In this document: positions 1 through 11,700 of the stretch, one piece after another
Numbering within the stretch: the stretch's first letter is position 1
How the letters are laid out: every line of letters starts with the position of its first letter
From: Pristionchus mayeri
Lineage: Eukaryota > Nematoda > Chromadorea > Rhabditida > Neodiplogasteridae
Length of the DNA: 64,000 bases
Assembly (NCBI GenBank): GCA_036245805.1
Contig: BTRK01000002.1
Coordinates: 26,281,067 to 26,345,066 of the forward strand
Direction: 5' to 3'
Position numbers and translations under genes: made by a program
The notes under the pieces: model-generated
Databases searched by the model: none
Seen by the model: only the letters and a program-made list of their open reading frames with translations
What the model was told of the DNA's origin: nothing

Positions 1-2
1 TT

Positions 3-600
3 GACATTCACTTAGATTATTCCCCATCCCTTCCATATAGAATAATCAGAATTTTCACTATCTATAGATCTCCTTCCGCCCCTCATGATTCTCTTATTGA
101 ACTCATTCAGAATATAGAAACGCATATTTCTGCTAATTTTCCTTGTATCTTAATTGGTGATTTCAATTTTCCTGATATTGATTGGCAGTCTCTTTTCTCC
201 CTAACCCAAAACGACCTATTAGATTTTGTGTCAGACCACCACTTTAATCAGCTTGTATCCTACTAGCCCTACTAGGCTCAATAGCTATTTAGATCTACTA
301 TTTTGTAATGAGAATATTATTTGCAATGTGTCTCCTACCACTGCACTTAGTGACCATATCAGTGTGACTTTTGACCTTCGCATTCCCCGTCCTCCTCAGA
401 ATGTTCGCGCCCCATCCCGTAACTATCGATTAGCTGATTGGATCTCGATTAATGACTGTATACACTTTCATGACTGGACCCACGCTTTGAGCAATCTCGA
501 TACACACCAATCTTATACCTATTTTCTTGCCTTTGTAAATAACGTTTTAGACACATTTGTTCCCCTCTCTAAACCTTCCCCTTTCTCTAGATATCCATGA
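3..600 (+). pseudogene. LINE1 endonuclease domain (APE-like), frameshifted
   Basis: This is the exonuclease-endonuclease-phosphatase domain that nicks target DNA for target-primed reverse transcription. Reading frame 3 from base 3 gives the motif IGDFNFPDIDW (about 158-190) and stops at a TAG near 266. The downstream part of the domain, including LDLLFC and the SDH motif (SDHISVTFDL), is in frame 1 from about 226 to the TGA at 598-600. The two frames overlap, so at least one indel separates them. The frame-1 part is in the same frame as the reverse transcriptase, separated from it only by that TGA. The N-terminal part lies outside the window. Confidence 0.8.
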
Positions 601-672
601 ACTTTAAAAATTCTGTACGGGAAATCTAAAACATTAACTAGAGTTGCTCCAAACAGTCGTGCTTGTGTTATT

Positions 673-3600
673 ATGACCCAGCGTTTTAACTCTGCCTTAA
701 ATATATTTTACTGCTCCCTTGAAAATCGTATTGTTATGTCCTCCAATCCTAAGCTCTTCTATAATTATTGCAAGGACAAATTGAGTATTCCGAAAACCAC
801 TCCCTCTGGAATAGTAGATTCTGATGGTTCCGTACTAATATCTAATGACCAGAAGTGTGTAGCTTTTGAAAGATTCTTTTCTTCTGTCTTTACTGCTCCC
901 CAATCGTCCCCACTCCCTCCCCCTTCCCCCTCTTTCTTTTTCGATCTGCCTTCAATTTCTCACGTGGATGTTATTTGTGCACTTAGTAAGCTTGCTCCCA
1001 AAGTGAATGTAACTCCCGACAATATTCCCAGTATCGTTCTTTCGAGATGTAAATTGTCTGTTATATCTCCTCTATTTACTATTTTCAACAAATCTCTGCT
1101 AACCTCCCAGGTCCCATCTCAATGGCGCCAAGCCTTAGTTAAACCCATTCCCAAAAAATCTAGTAACTCCATCACAGATTTTCGTCCTATTTCACTGACT
1201 TCATCTGTTTGTAAAGTTTTTGAGAAGATCCTTATAGGCAAAATCACAACTTTTCTTGACCAGAATAATTTATTTGATCCACATCAAACTGGTTTTAGAA
1301 ATTGTAGATCAACTTCCACTAATCTTGCTGAGACTTATTCACATTATCTTCGCATCTCCAGGAATGGAACTCCTTTTGACACAATTTATATAGATTTCCG
1401 AAAAGCTTTTGATTCTATTGATCATAGATTATTGCTGCACAAATTGTCGGAATTGGGCCTCTCTGATCACATTGTATCCTGGTTCCACGCATATCTTTCC
1501 GGTCGTACGCAATCTGTTTTTATTGACACCTCTTTTTCCCCTCAGTCCCCGGTCATATCCGGCGTACCACAGGGATCTTGTCTCGGGCCTCTCCTCTTTA
1601 TCTTATTCATCAATGATATTTGCAAGCAATTCCCTAACTCTATTTATTATTCAGTATATGCAGATGACCTTAAGTTGTTCGCTGAAGCTCCTTTGTTCTC
1701 AGATGATTTGCAATCCGCTCTAAATATTGTTGCTAACTGGTCCTCTCAATGGAATCTTGGCATTTCCGAAACCAAATGTCACATTGTCCACTATGGCCGA
1801 CATAACCTCCATAGACAATTCACCATTAATGGTATTATTTTAAACGAACCTAGCAATGACCCCAGTAAGTGTATCATTAAGGATCTTGGAGTGCATTTCT
1901 CCCCCTCACTTTCTTTCTCGTCCCATATTACTAAGATTATTTCTAAAGCCCGCGCCAAATCTAATCTCATTTTTAAATCCTTTCGTAGCAACTCCATTGA
2001 GTTATATTTCAAATCGTATAATACTTTCATCCTCCCAAATCTAGAATATTGCTCCATTATATGGAATCCTATAAATAGTGTGTCTTTAACTAAAGAGCTT
2101 GAAAGAGTTCAACGCGATTTTACCCGTAGAATGTATGTACGCTGTTCCCTACCCCCTGTATCATATAAACATCGGCTCAATGAGCTTAATCTAATGACTT
2201 TAGAACGACGTAGATTCATAATTGTTATATTGTTTCTTCATTCCATTGTCCACAACCGATATTCTCTTGATATTTCTTCCCTGCTTACTCGCGCGCCTCT
2301 CATTCGACCTCTCAGAAATGCTCATCCCCTTCGTATATCACTACCTTTTATACCGCATAATTCTAATTCTACTCTTGTATCTAGAACTTTATCGATTTGG
2401 AATGCTCTTCCCATAGAATGTGTTAGTTCTTCGCAGAATGTTTTTTCTAGTTACATCCGTTCACAACCCCACACTTTTTACCCCCCATCTATTGGGGTGT
2501 CCGGAAAGTTCGTATAATTTTTTGTTTTTATTTTTTATTCAATGCTTTACAATTCTCAGTGACCAATGTATGCCCCCTTCTTTCTCACTACCTCCCTCCA
2601 GCGATTGGGCAGGGTCTCGATTCCTCTCTTCCAGAATGCGGGTTTCTTCGAGACCGCCCAGTTCACGAAAGCCCTCACAACTTCAACTCGATTCTTGAAC
2701 TTCTTTCCTTTGCAGAAGTCAGAGAGAGAGCGGAAGCAGTGGTAGTCGCATGGGGAGAGATCCGGGGAATACGGTGGATGGGGAATCCTCTCGATCTTCA
2801 GCTCGTCCATTTTCTTCTGAGTCATCTTCGCTCGATCTGGGCGAGCATTGTCCATCAGAAGAAGAATTTTGCCCTGGTTCAGGAGTCTGGGAGGGACTCT
2901 GGTCGCGACATCTTCTAGTTGTTCAGAGAAGAGGTCGGCATTGATGCTGGTGCCAGGGGCAAGGATCTCCCAGTAGATGGGACCGAGCACTGAGAAGAAG
3001 AAGCAGAGGAGTTCCTTCTTTCCGTGCTCTTCCTTCTTCGGAACGGGCGTGGGCTTCTCATCTGCATCCACCCATTGCAGTCTCCTCACAGGGTTATCGT
3101 ACGTGATCCACTTCTCATCTGTAGCGATGATGGAATTGACCCATCGAAGATTGGATCTACGATGGAGTAATTCCCGACAGACTTGAACACGATTTTTCAG
3201 CTGTTCGGGGGAGAGGTCATGGGGAATCACTTGTGGGAGTTTCGGCTTCTTCCCAGATCGATGGAGGATATCGGACACCGTTGATCTGGGAGTACCAGTA
3301 TCCTTCTTCAACTCACGCACACTGGCCATGGGCTTGCGCTTCAGTGTGCGGAGAACGAGAGGCTGATCGAGGGAGGGAGGGCGTCCAGAGCGGGGTTGAT
3401 CATCGAGACCAAACTCCCCTTTCTTGAAGCGGGAGAACCACTTATAGCAGAAGGGTATGGAGGGGGCGTCAGCTCCTTCCGACTGGGCCAGGGCAGAGTG
3501 GGCCTCCTTCACGGATCGGCCAAGACGGTAGTAATGAAGTAAAACTGCTCGGAGGTAGAGATGGGAGTCCATCACAAGAATCAATGTAGCAACTAGGAGA

Positions 3601-3761
3601 CTGATTAAATCCTCTCACTACTCAACGTCAGAATGATGCAATACATTGTTGACAAACAGATTGCGCAATCACTGCATTTGATCGCGAACTGACTTTTTTC
3701 CGAAGTATTATACGAACTTTCCGGACACCCCAATATTATTGCCAAATGGCTTGATCTCTGA
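673..3761 (+). CDS. LINE1 reverse transcriptase ORF, interrupted near its C terminus by mariner
   Basis: Reverse transcriptase that would copy LINE RNA at a nicked target. From the ATG at 673 the frame is open for about 606 codons to the mariner insertion at 2491/2492. The visible motifs are FRPISLTSSVCKVFEKIL, GFRNCRSTST, DFRKAFDSIDH, SGVPQGSCLGPLLF and the catalytic YADD at about residues 329-332. The first Asp is in the AFDSIDH block. If the mariner and one copy of its TA duplication are disregarded, the frame continues over 3736-3761 and stops at TGA 3759-3761. The insertion therefore replaced only the last eight residues with mariner-encoded ones. The true ORF start is further upstream in the decayed endonuclease, so the ATG at 673 is simply the first one in the open stretch. 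Confidence 0.85.
2492..3733 (-). mobile_element. Mariner transposon, structurally complete, TA target duplication
   Basis: A 1242-bp element bounded by 27-bp terminal inverted repeats that are perfect copies of each other (2492-2518 and 3707-3733, starting TTGGGGTGTCCGGAAAGTTC). It is flanked by TA on both sides (2490-2491 and 3734-3735), the standard Tc1/mariner target duplication. It carries one uninterrupted transposase gene on the minus strand. Identical TIRs and an intact ORF suggest a recent and possibly still mobile copy. Its insertion point is inside the LINE1 ORF, and the LINE frame reads across the empty site. Confidence 0.95.
2556..3572 (-). CDS. Mariner transposase, D,D34D
   Basis: Cut-and-paste transposase binding the element's inverted repeats. 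The minus-strand frame is open from 3584, but the first in-frame ATG is at 3572, giving 338 residues, the usual mariner length (about 340-350). An N-terminal helix-turn-helix region (CYKWFSRFKKGEFGLDDQPR, about residues 42-61) is followed by a second DNA-binding region (MASVRELKKDTGTPRSTVSD) and a linker motif like WVPHEL (VIPHDL). The catalytic triad is complete: D152 in TDEKW, D241 in MDNARPD, and D276 in YSPDLSPCDYH. Exactly 34 residues separate the last two aspartates, which defines mariner proper. The family usually has HDNARPH where this copy has MDNARPD. No stop or frameshift was seen. Confidence 0.93.
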   Translation of the reverse strand: MDSHLYLRAVLLHYYRLGRSVKEAHSALAQSEGADAPSIPFCYKWFSRFKKGEFGLDDQPRSGRPPSLDQPLVLRTLKRKPMASVRELKKDTGTPRSTVSDILHRSGKKPKLPQVIPHDLSPEQLKNRVQVCRELLHRRSNLRWVNSIIATDEKWITYDNPVRRLQWVDADEKPTPVPKKEEHGKKELLCFFFSVLGPIYWEILAPGTSINADLFSEQLEDVATRVPPRLLNQGKILLLMDNARPDRAKMTQKKMDELKIERIPHPPYSPDLSPCDYHCFRSLSDFCKGKKFKNRVEVVRAFVNWAVSKKPAFWKRGIETLPNRWREVVRKKGAYIGH

Positions 3762-3874
3762 TCAATTCCCCTCCCCATACCCTTGCTGCCTAGCAACCTT
3801 CAACCGATTCGTTAAAATCGACGGACATCCGTTTCTTGTAAACCCCTCTCGCTTTTTTGTAATCTCATCTAACG

Positions 3875-3913
3875 GAATAAATGAATGAATGAATGAATGA
3901 ATGAATGAATGAA
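3875..3913 (+). repeat. (GAAT)n microsatellite, LINE1 3' tail
   Basis: About nine tandem copies of the tetramer close the LINE1 3' UTR. Such a tail is the normal 3' terminus for CR1/L2-like LINEs and marks the insertion's 3' boundary. Confidence 0.9.
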
Positions 3914-4236
3914 ATTCGATGAAAATGCCGAGCTCGGAATTTTATTAATCTTGGGGATTGGAGAGGAGCAGGAAAGGAGGGTTGAGATTGATGGAAAAAT
4001 AAAAATATAAACTCAAGGTCATCAGGACACTAGGGCTTATGAGAACCAAAAAAAGTACCCTTCTCAGGCATATTCACAGTAGGTTTCCTGAGTGTCAAAA
4101 ATGGTTCTGTGAAAGTCCTACAGAAGGGCCTATTTTTTGGTTCTCATCCGGTGGGTTCTCATCCGGCGTAGTGCCGTCATCAGCAAACAGCTAGGAATCT
4201 AGGGGGCAGGAATAGCCAACATCATTGATAAAAATT
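3914..4236. other. Non-coding spacer between two LINE relics, with a small inverted repeat
   Basis: No coding signal. The stretch around 4034-4150 is an imperfect hairpin whose outer arms are GAGAACCAAAAAA and TTTTTTGGTTCTC. The sequence near 3925-3985 resembles 14430-14500 in the left palindrome arm (a shared GATTGGAGAGGAGCAGGAAA core with similar flanks), so both are likely copies of one unclassified repeat. Confidence 0.5.
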
Positions 4237-7075
4237 ATCCAAAAAAAAAGCTCGATCAATCAATCATTTATCATGCATTTCTTGCAAGTATATTAAATTA
4301 CAGATTATAGGTGACAAATGAGGTACATGAAAATTACGATGCCACAGCTAGGTAGCAAAGGGAAAGGCCATGAGACATTAACTCAGAGCAATAATGGGTA
4401 ATTCTATGATATGAGAGATAACTAAGCCGAAGGGTGAACAAGTGAAAATAAACCCTAAGTGAAAATAAGTCGCTATTTCTAGAAAGTATAACAGGTATAC
4501 TATTCCAAAGGGGGACAACTCTATTTGTGATAAAGGAATGGTAAAAAACGGAAGAGGAACGATGTTTACGAAGTTGGAAGAGATTAGGACGTCTAGTGCG
4601 AGGAGGGGCAAGGGAAAGGAAGTGGGGGCAGCCAATATCTACAGTCGCGCCAGAAAGTGAGTAGACGATTTTTATTTTTGATATAACTTTTGTTGTAGCT
4701 GATTACGCAATTTGGATGTTGTGGTGCTATATACCAAATCCATCGAGGAATACGATGCTTGCATTGTGTCATCAATTGCATAATCGCTGATTGCGTAGTG
4801 ATGACGCAATCAAAGTGTACTTTTTCAAAACGGCATTATTCTTACATAGATTTTTCCCTACTCGCCAAACTTTCTAAGGTTGGAGATATGGCTCAGTACT
4901 ACCCAGAAAAAAATTTTGAAGTTGCTGCGCGACCGCACATTTGCTGCAGCCTTGCTGCAAAAACAGGGTCGCAAATTCAGAACTGGGCTTCTAGATGAGC
5001 TAGACACTCGTCCGAAGCATCAAAATGATCGCCATCATGAATGCACATGATCCTGAAAATGAGAAAGCTATATCTCGAAATTTGCCCTCAGGGCATGAAA
5101 AATCACTTTTTTGCATGACAATTTTTTGGACATTCATAGCTTTACGGAAAATTTATTTAAAAATCTGATTTTTGCTTAGGCATGTTCGCGATGTATTACA
5201 TATATGATTTCCAACTTTTTAGAGCGATTGGATTCCTTTCCTGCCCGCGGCGTTCGTTTTTCTGAGGTATACTGGTGTCGAAAACACCCTGTTTACCCCT
5301 GTGAGCGAGAGAATACAGGCATAAACAAGGTGTTTCCCGGCTCTAGTATACCTCAGAAAAACGAACGCCGCGGGCAGGAAAGGAATCCAATCGCTCTAAA
5401 AAGTTGGCAATCATATATTTAATACATCGTGAACATGCCTAAGCAAAAATCAGATTTTTATATAAATTTTCCGTAAAGTTATGAATGTCCAAAAAATTGT
5501 CATGCAAAAAAGTGATTTTTTCATGCCTTGAGGGCAAATTTCGAGATATAGCTTTCTCATTTTCAGGATCATGTGCACTCATGATGGCAATCATTTTGAT
5601 GCTTCGGACGAGTGTCTAGCTCATCTAGAAGCCGAGTTCTGAATTTGCGACCCTGTTTTTGCAGCAAGGCTGCAGCGCAGCAACTTCAAAATTTTTTTCT
5701 GGGTAGTACTGAGCCATATCTCCAACCTTAGAAAGTTTGGCGAGTAGGGAAAAATCTATGTAAGAATAATGCCGTTTTGAAAAAGTACACTTTGATTGCG
5801 TCATCACTACGCAATCAGCGATGATGCAATTGATGACGCAATGCACGAATCGTATTCCTCGATGGATTTGGTATATAGTACCACAACATCCAAATTTCGA
5901 AATCAGCTACAACAAAAGTTATATCAAAAGTAAAAATCGTCTACTCACTTTCTGGCGCGACTGTACATCACTATGAATCACTTTATAGATGAATGCTAAG
6001 TCGAGAATAGTACGTCGGTATTCTAAGGTCTCAAGTTGAAATAAATTGAGTCTGCAAGGGTATGATCTATCGGGGAGGCTACACTTGAGAAGAATGGATT
6101 TTGTGAATTTGCGTTATACACGTTCAATTGCATTATTGAGATCTCTACTCTGGGGTGACCAAAATTCGGAGCAGTATTCCAAAATGGGGTGAACGTATGT
6201 TATAAAAAGGCGTGAATAAAGTAGGGGATTCTTAGATACAAAGGATCGCAATATGTAAGAGCAACGAGAACGAGCTTTAGAGATTTTGTTGACTATGTGA
6301 GCAGTGAAATCAAGTTTGTTTGAATAGGTTACTCCAAGGCCGGTAAACTGGGACACTATCGGAAGGATGGATCCATTGATATAGAACCGGGAAGGAGGAT
6401 GAGATTTTCCTATTAACATTGTTTCTGTCTTAGTGAGAGAGACGGTGAGGCCCCAATCGGAAGACCACTTGTAGAGAATTTCAAGAGCGGATTGGATAGA
6501 GGGAGAGTCAAAGTAAGACCACAGTTTGACATCGTCAGCGTAGAGGATACAATGGACATTAGGAGGAGGACGGGAGGCAGATCACTAATTTAAAGTGAGA
6601 AGTGAAGAGGTCCCAGACAGGACCCCTGAGGGACGCCTGATGGTACAGAATAGGATGGGGAGGAGGATGTGTTGACAAAAACGGATTGGGATATGAAGGA
6701 AACCGCGAAGCCAGGATAACATGGAATCAGTGATTCCGAGAAGCGATCATTTATGTATAAGTAGATCGATGGGGATAGTGTCAAATTCACGGGAAAAAAT
6801 CAATAAAAGCAACGGAAATGAAGTGCCCTCAATTAAGGGCCGAGTGCCATTGAGAGAAAGAGTTGAGAAGAGCAGAGGTACAAGATCTACGAGGACGGAA
6901 ATCGTGTTGAAAGGGTGAAATAAGGTTATTCTCCGAAAGGTAGTTCCAGAGAGCATCGACTACGATTCTCTCCATAATTTTGGAAGAGGAGCTGAATGAT
7001 TGTCTGGGGAAGACCGGACGATCCTCTTGATGGTTGAGAAAGAACGGTATTAACACGGACTGTGAGGCCATGGTG
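4237..7075 (-). mobile_element. LINE2: decayed CR1/L2-like LINE, minus strand, split by fold-back element FB1
   Basis: Minus-strand fragments, in order from 7071 downward, encode RT pieces in shifting frames: SSKIMERIVVDALWNYLSEN, FSREFDTIPIDLLIHK, SGVPQGSCLGPL, YADDVKLW (near 6530) and the LGVTYSNKLDF region. The C terminus continues beyond FB1 at 4640 down to about 4380 (RRPNLFQLRKHRSSS, NRVVPLWNSIP). Several frameshifts separate the pieces, so it is a dead copy. The 3' end has GCATGATAAA followed by a short (TGAT)n tail near 4237-4265. The 5' edge at 7075 coincides exactly with the outer end of the large palindrome's left arm. Confidence 0.82.
4642..5963. mobile_element. FB1: 1.32-kb fold-back (palindromic) DNA element, TA-flanked
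   Basis: The whole element is an imperfect inverted repeat with arms of about 650 bp meeting near 5303. It starts CAGTCGCGCC and ends GGCGCGACTG, and both sides are flanked by TA (4640-4641 and 5964-5965), which suggests mobilisation by a Tc1/mariner-type transposase. It carries no plausible transposase. Reading LINE2 across the empty site (one TA kept) restores the LINE frame (HSDVDIGCP), proving insertion. Internal blocks are shared with FB2 and FB3. Confidence 0.85.
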
Positions 7076-7822
7076 GTGCGAATTTCGAGAACTCATCTTA
7101 CCCCATACTTAAACTGTCGAATCGAGTGTTAAAATCAAAAATCGACTCTTTGTATGCACCATACATAGTTATAAACAAAAAATGTATTCACGAGAAAATA
7201 GACAATTAGATATGAGTCGTGCAAGTTTGTTGCTTATACGAACACCAAATATTGCAATTGAAAAAAAGTATTTCTTGACAAAATGATATGAACGATAATT
7301 TGAAAATGTGAGTAAATGAAATCGTGGACAATCAGCATGTGTCAATGTCATAAGCAATCAGCTCCTTTCAGCTGATTTGCGGTAATTATTCGCCCTGTTT
7401 CGTGTCACTTCCATCGCTCTGCAATCAAAGACATCATATTATTATTGGCACTTTACTTGATCTTTGATCCTTCTTTCCTCTTCTAAATACTCTCGGCATC
7501 CATTTCCCAATATTCTTAGTAAGCTTTGGCTCATTCGTGACTTAAAATACGAAATAAACTGCTCTTTACTTTTCGCCTGTTTGAAGATCGACGTTGAAAT
7601 TGTCATTGATGATAAATCTGTAAATTTGGCATTTTAATATTTTGAATCACTCTATGTGTCATACAACTTTGACATCGAACTCGTTATGCCCATTGTTGTG
7701 ACTTTGCCCCTCAACCATACATAAACAATTTTCAATGTTTTCACAGTCATCTTTTCAAGGATCATAGCAAACATATGAAATGTTTTTTTTCTGAAAGCAA
7801 AAATCTGAAATGCTGAGTGTAT
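7076..7822. other. Left-arm outer non-coding stretch
   Basis: A-T-rich sequence downstream of the stand-alone retropepsin gene, mirrored at 27451-28197. The only motif noticed is a GATCTTTGATC palindrome-like site at 7459-7469. No coding exon recognised. Confidence 0.5.
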
Positions 7823-8470
7823 TCAACAAATTCACCTGTGATTCACGAAGTCGATGCAACATTTATGATGGCGCATGAAGTCCAATCCGATCAGTACATC
7901 TTCGCGTGTCCATAACAGAAACTCTTCGCGTGTCCAAAACAGAAACTTTGGAGTTAAAGATCGTTCCTCCAATTTCGATTTCACCTGATAAATTTCATTT
8001 TTTCAGGTATCTATCTTTTTATATTTTTGGCAGGGAAAGCGTACATAAATGGACGATTCCGAGTTTTCGACCACCTGATCCTCCGATTCCAAATGTACTA
8101 CCACGAAATCTTGTGTCCATAATATTTTCTAGTCCGGCTCGTTTAGCGAAAGAGAGGGCGATGTATGAAAGGCCAGCTCCTGGGAAAAATATCTATAAAC
8201 ACAATTGTTGACGATTCGTCAGCTAAAGATGAAGTAAATTACGAATATTACTGGAGACTGATTATTAAATATTAGATTGGCATGAAAGTTTTATAGAATT
8301 TCTAGGTTCAATATCTTGGTATTCAAAACAGGGTAACAATTTTTGCCAGCCTGATAAATCAAAATGCAGTTACCCGAATCGAGTAATGCGCTGGCTGCGA
8401 CTCCATTAACTTTGACTCTAATGCAGAGAGACGGTATGGACTTGAATGTTTCGGGCATCAATATTAATGC
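7823..8470 (-). pseudogene. Stand-alone DDI1-type retropepsin gene, left-arm copy, frameshifted
   Basis: This is the left-arm counterpart of the gene at 26834-27450. Exons 8470-8374 and 8179-8045 keep the retropepsin active site (LLDSGAG after splicing) and the GIGGSGG region. The third exon (7984-7823) contains a 19-bp tandem duplication around 7905-7945 that is absent from the right arm. Nineteen is not a multiple of three, so the frame is lost before the conserved VLIGLDFMRHH block. The copy probably makes no full protease domain, unlike its twin. It lies head-to-head with the ddi-1-like gene starting at 8764, about 290 bp away. Confidence 0.75.
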
Positions 8471-8763
8471 CTCAATGAATAAGTTTATTTTTTTGTCCCC
8501 TGATTATACACGTACTCTTTATTTTTGGTTGGGAAGTGGATAAAAAAGATTTGGTTGGGAAGTGGATAAAACGATTGCTGACCAAAATTCATGACTTGCC
8601 AATTTCGTTTTTGAAATCGGATGAATCCGTGCTCTGCGGTTCGTTCATGTATCCGCAATTAAGTACCATTAATAGATTTAACCGAGCCGTTACGCCATGC
8701 CTTATAAACAGTCATCTTTCTCTTGAAATTATACGTATTGGTTTTTGAAATTTCAGATACATA

Positions 8764-11700
8764 ATGATACGCATCTCGGTATATGGAGGCTATATTAATA
8801 ATAAATTAGTCTGCCTGGAACTCACGGGAGAATCTCCTTACGAGCAACTCGTCGCTAAGGTAATCAGATGAATTCGAATAATGAATTGATAATCAGATAT
8901 GTGTCATTCAAATTCACCGCTCCACGGGTGCTCACTACCAGTATTATAAATGGCTCTCAGAAAATTTGTTTTATACGACCGTTTAAATAGTTGACAGGGG
9001 GTCCTCTCTCTGTGCATATTAGATGTGGGAATTGTGTAGGTGTGAGCACCCGTGAGCTCTCGCATTTACGCAAGAAAGCTGTAATGCTTTTCAATTTCTA
9101 AATCACATTGTACATTTTGTAATTTTTTTCAAAACATGAAAAGAAATTAAATATATTAAAGTTTTTTATTAGTCAATCGTCGAGTTCGGGAATCAATTCT
9201 CCACACCTTCGGAGGTTCGTCTTCTAAAGGATGGCTGTGATGTGCTGGGGGTATGACAGAACGCAATGACTAAAGGCCAAATATTGTAGATTTGGAAAAT
9301 CGCGAACTACTTATTAATTAAAAAAAATGATTAGTAATCAAACATTCAGGACTGTGATATTTTGGATGGTGGTTTCTTCTTCTACTCTGAAACATCTGAT
9401 GCTTACGAGCCAAGTTTTCAAGTAAGTTCGCAATATACAATGACATCATACAGTCGCGTGCAAAAGTTTTCGGGCATTTTTTGAATTTTCTGTAACTTTT
9501 GCCCAGGAAAGGCATCAATCTGGAACTCGGGTACTATGCACCAAATTAATCAGAGATTATGTTCTTGTTATTGGTTTATTGCGAAATCGCACACTGATTG
9601 CGTAGTGATGACGCAATCAAAGTGTACTTTTTCAAAACGGCCTTATTCTTGCATGGATTTTTTCCTGCTTGCCAAACTTACTGAGGTTGGAGACATGCCC
9701 GGGGCCTACCCAGAAAAAAAATTGAAGTTGCTGCGCGACCGCACGTTTGCTGCAGCCTTGCTGCAAAAACGAGGTCTGAAATTCTGAACTAAGCTCCTAG
9801 TCTAGCAAGAGACCCGTTCAAAGCATTAAAATGATCCCCATCATGAATCCAGATGATCCTGAGAATATCATAACATAATCTCATAATTTGTCCTCAAGGC
9901 ATTAAAAAATCACTTTTTTGCATGACCATTTTTTGGACTTTCATAACTTTATGGGAAAGTTAGGCAAAAATCTTTTTTTTGCATAGTAATGTTCCAAATG
10001 TATTAGAGATATGACAACCAACTTTTTCGAGCGATTGGACATCTTTCCTGCCCGCGGCGAACGTTTTCCCGAGGCATACTAGGGTCGGGAAATACCATGT
10101 TTACGCCTATGGGCGAGAGAGTGCAGGCGGCGAGAGTGCGCAAACAGGGTGTTTCCCGACCCTAGTATGCTTCCGAAAAACGAACGCCGCGGGCAGGAAA
10201 GGTGCAAAATCGCTCTAAAAAGATGGGAATAAAATCTGCAATTCATTTAAAACATTCTTATGCAAAAACCAGATTTTTGCCCAACTTTTTCATAAAGTTA
10301 TGAAAGTCCAAATAATGGTCATGCAAAAAAGTCATTTTTTAATGCCCTGAGGGAAAATGAGATTTTGTTATGAAATTCTCAGGATCATCTGGAATCATGA
10401 TGGGGATCATTTTGATGCTTTGAACGGGTCTCTTGCTAGACTAGGAGCTTAGTTCAGAATTTCAGACCTTGTTTTTGCAGCAAGGCTGCAGCAAACCTGC
10501 GGTCGCGCAGCAACTTCAATTTTTTTTTCTGGGTAGGCCCCGGACATGTCTCCAACCTCAGTAAGTTTGGCAAGCAGGAAAAAATCCATGTAAGAATAAG
10601 GCCGTTTTGAAAAGGTACACTTTGATTTCGTCATCACTACGCAATCATTGTGCGATTTCGCGATACGCCAATAACAAGAACATAATATCTGACGAATTTG
10701 GTGCATAGTACCCGAGTTCCAGATTGATGCCTTTCCTAAGCAAAAAGTTACAGGAAATTCAAAAATTGCCCGAAAACTTTTGCACGCGACTGTATCAGCT
10801 TCTCCAAAAGTCTCTAAAAGGATGACTCTAGAAAGTATTTCATTTCGAAAGAAAAGAGGGCGCATTTTCCCCTGACCAATTTCCCCATATGGCTGGTACT
10901 CAGCCATGTTGCGATAACTCGGGTCAGAGCAGAAATAGAAATGTCAAAATTTCAGAATATTTTGTCGTTAGGGGAGCAAGGTAATGGATATGAAAGCGTA
11001 TTATTTTTTTCGATTTTGCAGGGCAGTCTGAAGAAATTGCTTGAAGAATGAAGAAATTGCTTAAAATTTCCCTAAATCAGCATCAATCATGAAAAACAAA
11101 AGAGAAACTTCTTCAGGCTTCAAGAATGCAAACGTTGTCGGATTTGGAATTTTCTACTCAGCAACAATGCGAATCACAATTGGATGAACTACCCAACAAA
11201 GACCAAATGCGATGCAGAGAGCTATTCGAGGCTATGGAGTCTTTAGAATATAGAAAAATGGTTGGTTATTCAGTGAACCTAATAGCAAAAATGATATTTC
11301 AGATCCATAAAAGCTGGCTTCACAGGCATTACCTACACAATTCTTCTGATTATGGTAAATATATTATATATTTTCTGTAGAAAACACTTACCGTGTGTAT
11401 TCTCATAAATGCACACATACAAATTGTATGGTGCGTAAGTCATTTCCATCTTCTAAACGTGCTGCTTTCACTTGATAAATAATACGTTCAGAAGAATTCA
11501 AGAAAAAGTTTGCAATTGTCATCGCGATAGAGAACAGAAGATCTCAATCTTTGGAGGATGAATCTTCCGCTGAAGGCAAGATTTTACGACTGGAAAAGTC
11601 GATGGCCGACAACTGGAACAAGACGCTCTACCAAGTACTTTGTTTAATTAGGGTTTAGTGTTGTGCAACATCCATAATACTTTCCGAACACTCAAAGTAA

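Larger units (their letters stand above)
1..3913 (+). mobile_element. LINE1: CR1/L2-like non-LTR retrotransposon, 5'-truncated by the window edge, interrupted by mariner
   Basis: The order is an endonuclease fragment, then reverse transcriptase, then a 3' UTR ending in a (GAAT)n microsatellite tail at 3875-3913. A mariner copy (2492-3733) sits inside it. The EN motif IGDFNFPDIDW and the RT motifs FRPISL, AFDSIDH, GVPQGSCLGP and YADD place it among APE-type LINEs. The microsatellite 3' end instead of poly(A) is typical of CR1/L2 relatives. The coding part carries one frameshift in the endonuclease and one in-frame TGA at 598-600, so this copy is dead, but the RT part is still fully open, which implies a fairly recent insertion. 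Whether it belongs to CR1, L2 or Jockey cannot be decided without a tree. Confidence 0.88.

Noticed and set aside
4759..5846. Open frames in FB1 and FB2 arms with similar translations (KCTFSKR...LLAKL)
   Set aside because: They occur mirrored in both arms of the fold-back elements, differ by frameshifts between copies and lack any domain. The similarity follows from the shared repeat sequence.
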